Origin: Mucilaginibacter aurantiaciroseus
Lineage (GTDB): Bacteria > Bacteroidota > Bacteroidia > Sphingobacteriales > Sphingobacteriaceae
NCBI RefSeq assembly: GCF_024055595.1
Contig: NZ_JAMXOF010000003.1
Location: forward strand, 372,001 to 436,000
Reading direction: 5' to 3'
Length of the DNA stretch: 64,000 nt
The number at the start of each line of letters is the position of its first letter. Within the stretch, counting starts at the first letter, position 1. Under the pieces are notes generated by a model. That model did no database searches. It had not been told where the DNA came from and saw nothing but the letters and a program-made list of their open reading frames with translations. A program made the translations under genes and the position numbers. Shown piece after piece: positions 52,594 through 62,571 of the stretch.

Positions 52594-54449
52594 TATTTTT
52601 TACTATCGTCCATTATGTCGAAAAGAGTTTTTCCAGCCACAGTCAGTGCACTTAAAAGGTCATTACCGGTTATTTCAGCTATTGCTCTATCTATGTAAGT
52701 TACATTTAAGCCATGTACTGCTTTATCAAGGGTAAAAGGGCTTTCTTTTATTTTCTCTAATCTTTCAGCCCCAGTGATTGCTATTGCTGGAACTCCTTTT
52801 GGCGAAGCAAATTCGACCCCTTCCCTAATCCATGTTTTAAATAAAATAATAATCGGGCTTATAGTTTTAGCCCCGGAACTTTCAACTATATAAACGTCTT
52901 TTGCGATTTCAATAATCGCCGTATAATTTATTGCAGCCAAAACAAGATTAAAAACAGCTCCCTTATCAATTAAAACTTTCCTTGTTGGCAGAGAGATTGT
53001 TTTTAAATCATCAATTGTTTTGAAGGCCAAGTCTAAGTCATTTCTATAAATAGGACTTTCAATATCGCTATGTGACATTGGATTAAAAAGAATGCTTTTA
53101 TAATTTTGCAAACTTTCAATTAAATCTATAGGTGGTTCTACACCTAAATCTTCGTAGTAAATCCTCAATCGGTCTATTAACGTGTCAAGTGTAGGTGCTT
53201 TTATCAAGCCTTTAATACCGTCTCCGAGCGTGTAAGTTTCAGGTAACTTGTCCTTTAATAATCGTTCACACTCTTTTCGTAGATAATTTGCACATGCTGG
53301 AAAGTCGAATGCTTTATAATAGGACGTTGCTTTTTCAAGAAAGGTTCTATTGTCGTGTATGATTTGTGGTCCGTTATCACTTTTATAAAATTCAATAAAC
53401 TTCCATCCCGTTAGATTTAATTTTGCTACTTCAAACCAGTGTCTATCGTAAGTCGTGATAAAAATTTGAAAATCTTTAAAAACTTTATTCGCATCAGCCA
53501 CACCTTTTTCTTGCAAAAGATGAAGTAAGCGTAGGCGATTTTCATTATCAAGCCCAATTAAAATATCGTCTAAAAATAAGGGCTTTATTTCTGGCGAAAA
53601 CGTACGCTGCCTAACTATCGAACCTAAAAATATACTTATAGCAATGGCCGATAGCTTCGCTTCATTCAGCGAAAATTGAGGAGATTTTGTATTTAAAGAA
53701 TTTCCATTGTATTGCACTTCAAGTACAATTTTGGGCATAGAGATATATCCATTCTGATTTACTGTAACAGAATGCCTCGTAAATTCTATTGTTAATCCAG
53801 GTGATAGCTTTTGCAATATTTTATTGACATCGGGAGCTAAATAATCTGGATTACCAGTTAAAAATAGTCTATTTAATGCGTTATTGAAAGGCAGCGCTTT
53901 ACTCTCTACGGAAGCTTTTTTCTGCCTGGCGTAATAAAACTCTTTACCAGACCCAAAAGGTTTGTTCGCTTCCTTAGCCAAATCTTGCCAGAGCGATCCA
54001 AGTTCTATACCGTTAGTTATCGTTGATGATTTAAAATGCTTAAGAACACCATTGATAGTAAGTTCAAACACATCGAGTTCGTCAGATACCTTCACGTTGT
54101 GAACTCCTAACAAATGTTTGTACGTAAGAAAGCTTTTTAACCTATTGGCATCTATTATCTGTGGAGTATTGGTATTCCTTGTAATCTCATTTACAATATT
54201 TTTAACACCTCCGTCAAATTCAACTTCAATCGAGCAATCGTTACCGCCATCCGTTAAATTGAAATTTCTAAGTGATGCCATATCAATAGGCTCAACGCTG
54301 CTTTGAAAAAAATCCTTTAATGCGTAGTAAAAAGAACTTTTGCCACTTCCGTTCTCGCCATAAATGAAAACATTGCTACCTCCAATAGGTATCTTTTCTT
54401 CCTTTGTGAATGCTTTAAATTTATTAATAGTAATATTTTGAATCCTCAT
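52593..54449 (-). CDS. SMC/RecF-like AAA ATPase of the restriction-like operon (truncated)
   Basis: A 618-residue ABC-type ATPase. Walker A GENGSGKS is at residues 31-38, the signature-like helix FSLNEAKLSAIAISIFLGS lies near 270, and Walker B with D-loop is KPLFLDDILIGLD near 290. A C-terminal helical half follows, with FPACANYLRKECERLL and NPMSHSDI. Members of this broad group serve as sensors in several defence systems. Its start overlaps the methyltransferase stop (ATGA). The protein probably lost about 89 residues through an A6 frameshift and an IS21 insertion, so activity is uncertain. Confidence 0.85.
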   Translation of the reverse strand: MRIQNITINKFKAFTKEEKIPIGGSNVFIYGENGSGKSSFYYALKDFFQSSVEPIDMASLRNFNLTDGGNDCSIEVEFDGGVKNIVNEITRNTNTPQIIDANRLKSFLTYKHLLGVHNVKVSDELDVFELTINGVLKHFKSSTITNGIELGSLWQDLAKEANKPFGSGKEFYYARQKKASVESKALPFNNALNRLFLTGNPDYLAPDVNKILQKLSPGLTIEFTRHSVTVNQNGYISMPKIVLEVQYNGNSLNTKSPQFSLNEAKLSAIAISIFLGSIVRQRTFSPEIKPLFLDDILIGLDNENRLRLLHLLQEKGVADANKVFKDFQIFITTYDRHWFEVAKLNLTGWKFIEFYKSDNGPQIIHDNRTFLEKATSYYKAFDFPACANYLRKECERLLKDKLPETYTLGDGIKGLIKAPTLDTLIDRLRIYYEDLGVEPPIDLIESLQNYKSILFNPMSHSDIESPIYRNDLDLAFKTIDDLKTISLPTRKVLIDKGAVFNLVLAAINYTAIIEIAKDVYIVESSGAKTISPIIILFKTWIREGVEFASPKGVPAIAITGAERLEKIKESPFTLDKAVHGLNVTYIDRAIAEITGNDLLSALTVAGKTLFDIMDDSKK

Positions 54450-57400
54450 CGTTTTAAAGCTTCTTTAATTATTCTAATGTCCTCCACACTATCCAAAGTT
54501 TCAATAGCAACACGAATAGGATGATTGGGGTCATACAAACGCATGAACTCACTTTCTATGACAGTCAACTTTTCCTCTTCGCTCATGTCGTTGGTAATCG
54601 CTTTTAAATTGCCTAAATGTTTTAAAATTTCTTTTCCCGCAGATTTAATTTCTTTCGGAAAATAAAGTTCGTAAACAATACCATCCAGGAGAGTTTTAAA
54701 AAAGTTTAAACTAATGGATTCAGAAATGATTGAATAACCTGTTTCTAAGTAAAATGAAATAACACTTATGTTGTTATCATCTAGATACTTAAAAGGTAAT
54801 TTTTTAATATAAGTGGTTTTAACCTGACTAAAAGCTCTCCCTTCGCCTTCTTGAGAAATCTCGCGATAAAGGAATAAAAATAGTTCACTATTTAATAAAG
54901 TTGCTACAATATTCAAATCGTAACTGTTTCCTTTTTTGTTGACAATTACGTGCACGGTCTTGTCGCAAAATTGTGATTGTCTATCTACTGCTGCAATTAT
55001 TTTATTAGCCGTCTGCCTATAACAAATCTTGGGATTAACATCTAAAATGTCTTTGCTAAATCTAAACGTATCAATGTCAGGATCTAAATAATCTTGATAG
55101 TTATATCTTAAAAAGTTAGAAGCTTCCTCAATATAAAACGGGTGAAGTTGTGTGCCTTTTAGATAGGGTATATCATTTTTGTTTTCTTTTTTCTTTAGAA
55201 AAACTCTTTTACCTATTGAATTTAAACTTCTAGTTTTTTCAGCGCCTTGCGACCAATAGTTAAACCCAACATCTTTAATTAAAAACAAATCATCAAATTT
55301 TACTTTTATAGCATTACTAATTTTATTGTAAGCAGGGTGTTTAGGGATAAATGAAGCTTGTGTATCAACGTTTGAATGAATTTCTTTAAATTCAATAATT
55401 GGAAACTCTCCACTAAAGATTTTAAACTTTTGTATCTGATTGTTTTTTGATTTAGAGATATGGCTTATCGAAACAAAAACAGTTGGATCACTAAATACGG
55501 GATGACTTTTAAAATCTATTATTTCTATAATTCCAAAATTTTTAGAAATATGACTTCTCAATCCATTAAAGTAGTCACCATTTAAAAATGTGTTCGGCGT
55601 TATATAGTTCAAACTGCCGTTTTGCCCCAATAGGTTTAAGCCCTTGTGAAAGAACGCGACGTATATGTCGTTGTTTCGCTTAAAAGTTAGATAAAGTTCC
55701 TCGTATATATTCTTGAGATTTTTATCATATTCTATCTTGTATGGTGGATTCCCTATAACTACATCAAATCCACCTTTTTCACGCCATACTTCTGAGAAAA
55801 AAAGTTTAAAGTCAAAGTCTATTTTGTAGCCGCCAAACTGTTCCGCAGAATTTAAAAGTTCTCTTATTTTTGAATTAATTTGCTGGCGCAAAGCCTTCTT
55901 TTTTTCTTCGTTCGTCTGTCCGTAGAATGATTCTTTCAAACTTTCAAGTTCTGCTTCCACATGTAAATCACGCATTGCATTTTCAGCCATTCCAATCAAA
56001 GAGCTCCCGCAAACAATTTTATAATCTAAATTTGGTAATGTTTCAATCGGATCTAAATCATCTTCATCTACGACTAAAGAAAGCCATAAACGTAGACGGG
56101 CAATGTCAATGGCACTTTCATCAATGTCAACTCCATAAATACTTTCTTGTATAATGTGACGCTTTAGACGATAGATATATCTGCTTTCATTTATACTTTC
56201 CCTTTCTCTAAAACCAAACTTATCTAATTTTCTTTTTAGATAATTCAGGTCAAAATGTGGTTTTAACACCATTTGAGCATTTACTAATTCATGTAGTAAT
56301 CCAACCGGAAATGCACCTGACCCTATCGCCGGATCACAAATACGTATTTCACTGAGCGTTTTGTCAATTAACGCTGCATGTTGTCGCACACTTTCGGGTA
56401 ATTGATACTGATAAGTTTTTGTTTCGCCCTTGTTTACCACTCGTTGATCATTTTCCAAGGCGAAGTGACCTTCGCGAATAAATAGTTCAAGATCTTTTTT
56501 ACTTACTAAAGGATTGCTATCGTGTTCAATTTCTAATTTACCTTGCCCGTTTTTGTTTTTAGCTCCGCCAAACAATGCTATTTGGTCTGTATCCAACGCT
56601 TGAAAACTTTCGGCCTTGTTATTGAGTACATTGTCCAAATAATTTATCAAACTTTCTTGACACATATAGTGTACTATTTCCCTGGGAGTGTAGAAAGCCC
56701 CTTTGCTTTTACGCTCAGTTACTTCAAGCATATTTTCAAAAACCTTGCCTAACATCTCAGGATCAACCGCTACCTCCTTGTCTAATGGTTCATCTTCTTT
56801 AATGGTAAAGTTGTAACGATCAAAAACATCTAATGCTCCTGTTCCAATGTCGCCTGCTTTATTTTTTTCCTCGTTTCTAAATAATAACGTGGGAATGGAG
56901 ATATTTGCAGTCTGCCAGTGGTAATCCGCTTCGAAAAGACCTCCATTTAAAAATGGAATCCTACAATCTAATTTAGCGTAATATGAATTTTCATTGTCAC
57001 GTTCTTTTGCCAACGCTTCATAAAATAGGTATTGTAATTTGTCTTTAAAGAAATTTACATTTTCGATTTCTGATTGATTAAACAATTCCTGTACAAAACG
57101 CTTTTTACCTGAGCCCCATTTAGCATTTTGAGCTACCCCAAGCCAACCCTTTTTCTGCAAGAAGTATAAGAATACAATTTGTCCTAAAAGTTTTTTCGTA
57201 AATCTTGCATTGTCAATATTGGATTTTTTTAATTCTGCTTTAACATTCTGATCATTTTCAAAATGTTCTGATAATTTGATATATAAGTCTTTATATTGAT
57301 TAAAGAATTCGTCGGTAACCTTTTCTATACTAAAAGCGCTTTCCAAATCTCTTATAGACGGGTTGTTTACAATGTTTTGCAACAATGGTAACAGCTGATT

Positions 57401-57901
57401 TTTTGCGGTATGTGCTTTCTCATATTTGCCAACTAAAAATGAGTACCTCTTAGCAGGTGTGAACTCTTTTTTAGTCTTGACTTTGCCTTTTTCTTCATCA
57501 AATTCCGAATGATACTCCAACTTTATAAATGAAAATCGCCAATCATCACCATTATCTTCTTTTGAATAGAAAGCTACTAAAGCGTAATCCTTTTCAAATT
57601 TGCTTAAGTGCTTTATGACGAAGTTCCGCAACACGGTTCTTGCTTTTTCAAGTTTGCTTATGCTCTTGACCTCTACAATTAAAACATCCAAAGCTTCGCC
57701 TTCAGGGTCAATATATTTTCCTATTCGTTTATAGGAGTTAATGTGCTCTTTATAATCGTCCCACAGTAAGTTGCCGCTATAAATATTGTTTTTCGGTTCC
57801 AGGTCATTCAATAAGTTTTTGACAAACAGGATAAACTGCTCTTCATTGAAAGATTCATTAAAAGTCCTTTCTATAAGTGATTGGGCTATTTTCTTATCCA
57901 T
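54446..57901 (-). CDS. Eco57I-type adenine methyltransferase with TaqI-like specificity domain
   Basis: An 1151-residue protein. The N-terminus (about 1-180) may be a PD-(D/E)xK-like domain (DPEGEALDVLIVEVKS), though motif spacing is not conclusive. Methyltransferase motif I is CDPAIGSGAFPVG (near 525) and motif IV is DVVIGNPPYKIEY (near 715), which means N6-adenine methylation. The C-terminal third resembles TaqI_C recognition domains (FRFSKDILDVNPKICYRQTANKI... NSELFLFLYREIS... LPF). It starts 1 nt after the helicase stop and overlaps the ATPase start. It likely provides both self-marking and site choice for the system. Confidence 0.92.
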   Translation of the reverse strand: MDKKIAQSLIERTFNESFNEEQFILFVKNLLNDLEPKNNIYSGNLLWDDYKEHINSYKRIGKYIDPEGEALDVLIVEVKSISKLEKARTVLRNFVIKHLSKFEKDYALVAFYSKEDNGDDWRFSFIKLEYHSEFDEEKGKVKTKKEFTPAKRYSFLVGKYEKAHTAKNQLLPLLQNIVNNPSIRDLESAFSIEKVTDEFFNQYKDLYIKLSEHFENDQNVKAELKKSNIDNARFTKKLLGQIVFLYFLQKKGWLGVAQNAKWGSGKKRFVQELFNQSEIENVNFFKDKLQYLFYEALAKERDNENSYYAKLDCRIPFLNGGLFEADYHWQTANISIPTLLFRNEEKNKAGDIGTGALDVFDRYNFTIKEDEPLDKEVAVDPEMLGKVFENMLEVTERKSKGAFYTPREIVHYMCQESLINYLDNVLNNKAESFQALDTDQIALFGGAKNKNGQGKLEIEHDSNPLVSKKDLELFIREGHFALENDQRVVNKGETKTYQYQLPESVRQHAALIDKTLSEIRICDPAIGSGAFPVGLLHELVNAQMVLKPHFDLNYLKRKLDKFGFRERESINESRYIYRLKRHIIQESIYGVDIDESAIDIARLRLWLSLVVDEDDLDPIETLPNLDYKIVCGSSLIGMAENAMRDLHVEAELESLKESFYGQTNEEKKKALRQQINSKIRELLNSAEQFGGYKIDFDFKLFFSEVWREKGGFDVVIGNPPYKIEYDKNLKNIYEELYLTFKRNNDIYVAFFHKGLNLLGQNGSLNYITPNTFLNGDYFNGLRSHISKNFGIIEIIDFKSHPVFSDPTVFVSISHISKSKNNQIQKFKIFSGEFPIIEFKEIHSNVDTQASFIPKHPAYNKISNAIKVKFDDLFLIKDVGFNYWSQGAEKTRSLNSIGKRVFLKKKENKNDIPYLKGTQLHPFYIEEASNFLRYNYQDYLDPDIDTFRFSKDILDVNPKICYRQTANKIIAAVDRQSQFCDKTVHVIVNKKGNSYDLNIVATLLNSELFLFLYREISQEGEGRAFSQVKTTYIKKLPFKYLDDNNISVISFYLETGYSIISESISLNFFKTLLDGIVYELYFPKEIKSAGKEILKHLGNLKAITNDMSEEEKLTVIESEFMRLYDPNHPIRVAIETLDSVEDIRIIKEALKR

Positions 57902-57902
57902 A

Positions 57903-60900
57903 TTACTTTATTAAATACCCTGATAGTATAACTTCACGCTTTTGAAATTTCTTAATTTCTTTAGTACCTTCAATTGCTATTAAACGAATGTGTTTTCTAA
58001 GAATATTCAAAGTTTCTAAAGGGTCTAAGGTTTTTTCTAAATCGTTTTTAATGAATTGTGTAGTTTTCTTTGCAATGGTGCCCTGAGTAAGCATTTCTCG
58101 AACTCCGGTAATAAATTCATCATCGTAATCGGTAAACCCCTTGAAATTTCTAAAAGATTTATCTTTTAGCCGTGTCTCGATATATTTAGCGTTTGATCTA
58201 CCTCCAGAACCTTTTTGTTCTTCATCGCTAACATTTGTATCTAATTCAAAGCGGGTTTTATTGGTTTGAAGCAGATGGTAATAGTCGTTAGGAATTGATG
58301 CCCTCTTTGTTTCGGGTCTACATTCTAACTCCTTTACTGCGTCAAAAAAGGTGATTTCTCCAGAATCTCCTTTTAAGTTCAAATAAAATTTCTTTAGTTT
58401 CCCAATTCTAAAAAAAGTAACTAAAGAATCATTTTCAAGTTTTTCCTTTTGAAAACCTGAACGAGCTTTTTTAGGCAGGTTTTTAATTTTATCAAATAAA
58501 TCAGGATTTTCATCCCTTATTTTTCGCATTAATTCTAAATACTTTAATTCGGAATCGCCCTCACCATCTTCTCCTGTGTATGCGGTTTTGCTATTTAAGG
58601 TGTTAAACAATTCTTGACTTCCAAATTCCTCTCCATCACTTAGGTATTTTGCATCTTCCCCCAATATATCGTGAAACATTTGAATTTTATTAGTGATGTT
58701 AACCTCTAAGCCTAAGTGTTCATCTGATTGAGTAGTTGGAAAGAAGTTATAAATGTGAACTTTATCAAATGAACTGCCCAAACGATTTACACGACCCGCC
58801 CGCTGCAAAACACGAGTTGGATTCCAGGGCAAATCATAATTAACCAATACATTTGAACGATGTAAATTAATTCCTTCTGCTAAAACATCAGTGGCGATCA
58901 ATATTTTTAATCGATTTGACTTGTCTTTATGCTTTGGGTCAAAATTGGAGGTGATTAAATCTCTTGAAATGATATGATTTGAGGTAAGTTGTTTATCCGT
59001 ATGTCTTCCTCCTGTGCTAGAATAAAACATCACTTGATCTGGAAATTCGTCAATTAAAGCTTTATAAATATAATCTCCCGTTTCTTTTGATTCGGTAAAC
59101 ACAATTAATTTATTGCTTTTTAAAGCTTTTTCATTTTTAAGGCAATGGATAAACTGCTCCAATTTTGGATCTGAATTTACCTTAGCCCAACTACTTTGAA
59201 TGTTTTTCAGAATTTCTAAATCAAATTGAAGCTTAGTAATAAAGTCTTTTTTAAAATCTTTGGCATCGTATTTATGCGCTTTGTCTTCATCAACATAAGC
59301 TTCTAACTTTTCTATATTATCGCTTGCTAATAAATCATAAACATCTATTTTCTTACTTATATAGACAAATTGTTGAGTCTGATACATGTCAATAAACTTT
59401 TCATAAGAAGTAATGAATCTATTAACGCTTTGTCGAAACGCATAAAAACTACTTTCAAGGCGTTTTACTAATATGCCTTTCATAAAACCACCAACATTTC
59501 GTTGCTGTTGCTTTTCAAATTCACTAAGTGTTTTGTTACCTATATAAAAGAGTAACGGAGTGTAACGGGCATATGTGAATTCTTGAAGTTTTAAAATAGT
59601 GTCCTTAAAAACAACTTCCAAGTCGCCCTTGTACTCATAGACGATTTTTTGTGGATTATCCAATTCGGGGAATTTTAATCCCTGTTTATTCATATCAGCT
59701 TTAAAATATGTCATTACGTCCTTCCTCGTTCTGCGAACCATTACATAACGTAAAATACTGTTTCTTATAGAGTCCGAAACTTCTTTCATCAAAAACTTAT
59801 ACTGAGAATCAGTTTTTTCAAGCTTCGATAATTTAGATTTTAACCCTGCAAAGAATTTTTCAAGGTTAGGCACCCCCGGAATTGTTGAATTTTTAGGAGG
59901 TTGAAATAGCTTTAGTTGTGCAAAAATATCATCGACAGTATTATTTAAGGGTGTAGCAGTAACTAAAATAACTTTTTTGCCCCTACAAATATCTAACAGA
60001 TTAGCATACGATTGCGTTCCTTCATTTCTGAACCTATGGGCTTCGTCAACTACTATATAATCGTATTTCTCAATCCCCTTAACTAATAAGTGTTCTAGTT
60101 TTCCCAACGATTCTACCTCAAAACTTCTAATCCCAAAATCAAAAAGTGAGTCTTTCCAATACTCCTTTAATACTGGCGGACATATTACCAAAGTTCTACC
60201 TTGAATTTGCTGTAGTAACAAAGCCGTAATAAAAGTTTTTCCTAAGCCCACTACATCGGCCAAAAAGACACCGTTGTACATATCAAGAATTTTTTTTGCT
60301 TGAATTGCAGCTTGATTTTGATATTTCAATCTCATAAAGCCATCAGGCAAAAACGGTTCAAACTCGTCTGCGAGATTTATATCTTCTTCTAAATATTCAT
60401 AAATGAGTTTTAGATAAAGTTCGTAAGGAGAAATTTGATCGTTCAACCATGTTTTTGTTGTGATTGTATCGATAAAATCATCTGATATATCAACAGACTC
60501 CTTCCATAAGGTATTAAATTGATCTTCTGCAAAGAGCACGTCTCTCTTACTTCTAAGTTCTACGTTAAATTCTCTATTAGCAACAAAACCCGATTCTGAA
60601 AAATTACTCGATCCTGTAATAACAAAACCATAATCTCGATCCTCTGGTTTAAATTTGCCTATGTAAACTTTTGCATGTATGTTTTTTGAGGGATATGCTC
60701 TTATTTCCAGCTTTCTACCATTCCCATTAAATGCTTTGTCCATCTCTGGGTCTTGGCATTGAGTTTGCAAAAATTCAATAAATTTTCGTACACCAGTTTC
60801 GAGTTTACTATCAACCTCTTCGCTGGTTTCTATTTCAATTTTAAGATTTTGCTGAAATCTTTTCTTTGTACGTTGATGAGATTCAAAATCGATAATGCCC

Positions 60901-61154
60901 AATTGTTGATTATATTGCATCATATCATAGGAATCCCGATCAATACTTAATCCAACTAAAATTCTAATTTTTTCTACAGGTTCAAGCGCATCATGTAATT
61001 GATAAAAGCCACTGGCTCTAAAATAACCAACTAAAACGTCGAAGAGTTGCGTATCCTTTAAGGTAGATTTAAACCTACTTAATAAGCTATGTCCTTCTTC
61101 GTTTGTAAAAAATGTCAAATCAGTTTGGTCAATTTTGTTTTCTGTTCCGATCAT
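57903..61154 (-). CDS. PLD-nuclease/SF2 helicase fusion of the restriction-like operon
   Basis: A 1083-residue protein. Residues about 1-220 are a phospholipase-D-type nuclease domain with HAKVYIGKF (His160, Lys162) and ITGSSNFSESG. Residues about 275-830 are a SNF2/DEAD-type helicase: Walker A-like ADVVGLGKTF (299-308), VVDEAH (368-373), VTATPLNN (398-405), then IVFTESKETG, ILIATDVLAEGINLHRSN and VLQRAGRVNRLGS. It should move along DNA and cut it. First gene of a tight three-gene operon; AT-rich compared with the host genes. Confidence 0.92.
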   Translation of the reverse strand: MIGTENKIDQTDLTFFTNEEGHSLLSRFKSTLKDTQLFDVLVGYFRASGFYQLHDALEPVEKIRILVGLSIDRDSYDMMQYNQQLGIIDFESHQRTKKRFQQNLKIEIETSEEVDSKLETGVRKFIEFLQTQCQDPEMDKAFNGNGRKLEIRAYPSKNIHAKVYIGKFKPEDRDYGFVITGSSNFSESGFVANREFNVELRSKRDVLFAEDQFNTLWKESVDISDDFIDTITTKTWLNDQISPYELYLKLIYEYLEEDINLADEFEPFLPDGFMRLKYQNQAAIQAKKILDMYNGVFLADVVGLGKTFITALLLQQIQGRTLVICPPVLKEYWKDSLFDFGIRSFEVESLGKLEHLLVKGIEKYDYIVVDEAHRFRNEGTQSYANLLDICRGKKVILVTATPLNNTVDDIFAQLKLFQPPKNSTIPGVPNLEKFFAGLKSKLSKLEKTDSQYKFLMKEVSDSIRNSILRYVMVRRTRKDVMTYFKADMNKQGLKFPELDNPQKIVYEYKGDLEVVFKDTILKLQEFTYARYTPLLFYIGNKTLSEFEKQQQRNVGGFMKGILVKRLESSFYAFRQSVNRFITSYEKFIDMYQTQQFVYISKKIDVYDLLASDNIEKLEAYVDEDKAHKYDAKDFKKDFITKLQFDLEILKNIQSSWAKVNSDPKLEQFIHCLKNEKALKSNKLIVFTESKETGDYIYKALIDEFPDQVMFYSSTGGRHTDKQLTSNHIISRDLITSNFDPKHKDKSNRLKILIATDVLAEGINLHRSNVLVNYDLPWNPTRVLQRAGRVNRLGSSFDKVHIYNFFPTTQSDEHLGLEVNITNKIQMFHDILGEDAKYLSDGEEFGSQELFNTLNSKTAYTGEDGEGDSELKYLELMRKIRDENPDLFDKIKNLPKKARSGFQKEKLENDSLVTFFRIGKLKKFYLNLKGDSGEITFFDAVKELECRPETKRASIPNDYYHLLQTNKTRFELDTNVSDEEQKGSGGRSNAKYIETRLKDKSFRNFKGFTDYDDEFITGVREMLTQGTIAKKTTQFIKNDLEKTLDPLETLNILRKHIRLIAIEGTKEIKKFQKREVILSGYLIK

Positions 61155-61658
61155 AATAATTTTTAAGGTATTTGATTGACCTATTCCTTTTAAAGCTATT
61201 TGATAATTCTTTTAAACCACTAAAGTTAAACAAATAGCCACTTTATTTGACTGTGGAAAAGGTATTGTGTGTTTTAATAAAACAATCAAAATATTGTAAA
61301 AAATACAATATGAGTACTGTTTCACAACTTTTGAATTTTTAACATTATTCTCAATTAGTAAAACTGGAACAAAATGCTTTACAATATTAAAGCAATATCT
61401 CATTAAATTTTAACCATATATCATTAATGAGTCTTATAACTATTCACAAGACAAGAAATCTACGCTGTTGCGACTTCGGTATTAAACAAAACATCTTATG
61501 CCTGATTTGGCCGAAAGCAGGTATGATATGAGCGACAGCGAATTTCATTCCTGCTTGTGCGGCAGCGAGGCTGGCGGCGAAATGCGACCCGCCGCGATAG
61601 CGTGCGTGGTGAATGCAGCCGCTTGCCGCAGCTGCATGGGCGTTCACTTAAAATCAAC
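61155..61658. other. Intergenic region: operon promoter side and GC-rich symmetric block
   Basis: Bases 61155-61440 are very AT-rich and must hold the promoter of the helicase operon, but no TAnnTTTG match was seen. Bases 61500-61658 are GC-rich, with GTGAATGCAG (61609-61618) and CTGCA...TTCAC (61632-61647) giving imperfect dyad symmetry next to the relaxase 3' end. Open frames here are low-complexity and not credible. Confidence 0.5.
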
Positions 61659-62555
61659 TTACATACCCAAACCCTGGCTTTGATCGGGCCTCTTTTTTCT
61701 TTTCCTGTCTTCCGGGATGTTTGGCATATCTTTTTCTGCCCCCTTGCCTAATAACGTATCGAATATACTCCGCTGCTGGTGAGATTGTTGGCGTTCTTGT
61801 TTTGTGATTTGTTCCTCCTGCCGCTTTTCTTTCATTTCCAGCCGTTGCTCATAGTCTCCATGTTTTAAGGTATTGGCATATTTAAAAGTTTCTTTTAATT
61901 CACGCTCATAACTAAACATTTTATCAAACCGTTTTTCAGTTGCCTGTTTGAACGCTACCCGGTCAAACTGTCCCACCTTTAGGCTGTGCGCCTGGTTTTT
62001 ACCCCTTGAATTATTTAGGGGACTAAGTTTTATGCTGTTACTCGCATCTTTCCGGCTGACAATAATTTGGACGTGCATCTGTTCGCCTGGTTTCTGATCG
62101 CCTTTTTTTGCATGGCCGTTTTTTACTTCTTCATCTTTGTAGGTATAGTAACGGTGGTTTTCCAGCTTACCAAAATATACCAGGTCTTTATTTCCGTTAA
62201 TATTGTTCCGCTTAAAATTTAGGGCGTAATCATCCATCACTTGGTTAGCGTATTGTTTTAAGTGCTGTTTAGCTCCATCTTCACCATACCGTTCCTTTAA
62301 GTAGCTAATTTCCTTTTCACTTGGACTGATATTGATTAGAAAAAACTTGGTTTCATCTTTAGATAGCTTGGCGATGTTATTATCAATGGTATATCTCACA
62401 TCATAAGGCTGTATATTATTTCGCTCCTGGTTGAACCAGTATTCCGGCTCATTTAGCTTTTCGGCGACATGGTTTTCTTTTTCCAAATAAGTAACAAGCT
62501 GCCCACTACTGCCTTTATTGTTACCGGTCTCGTTTTGTGTGATGTTGATATACAT
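61659..62555 (-). CDS. Relaxase-type mobilization protein (MobB/BtgB-like, DUF5712)
   Basis: A 298-residue protein opening MYINITQNETGNNKGSSGQLVTYLEKEN, the start of Bacteroidetes BtgB/DUF5712 mobilization proteins. MHVQIIVSRKD holds a His that may belong to the metal site of the relaxase (only one clear His in the usual HxH position). The C-terminus is a charged helix and basic tail. It would nick DNA at oriT together with the adjacent BtgA-like protein. It is 16 nt downstream of that gene. Confidence 0.85.
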   Translation of the reverse strand: MYINITQNETGNNKGSSGQLVTYLEKENHVAEKLNEPEYWFNQERNNIQPYDVRYTIDNNIAKLSKDETKFFLINISPSEKEISYLKERYGEDGAKQHLKQYANQVMDDYALNFKRNNINGNKDLVYFGKLENHRYYTYKDEEVKNGHAKKGDQKPGEQMHVQIIVSRKDASNSIKLSPLNNSRGKNQAHSLKVGQFDRVAFKQATEKRFDKMFSYERELKETFKYANTLKHGDYEQRLEMKEKRQEEQITKQERQQSHQQRSIFDTLLGKGAEKDMPNIPEDRKRKKRPDQSQGLGM

Positions 62556-62571
62556 TGGTATAGCTATTATA

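Noticed and set aside
52593..61154. Assignment of the operon to DISARM or BREX
   Set aside because: No DUF1998 protein, no separate PLD gene, and no PglZ or BrxL are present; only generic methylase, helicase and ATPase parts are shared.
61444..61647. Ala-rich 67-codon frame near the relaxase
   Set aside because: Low complexity from a GC-rich block, with no start context or homologous pattern.
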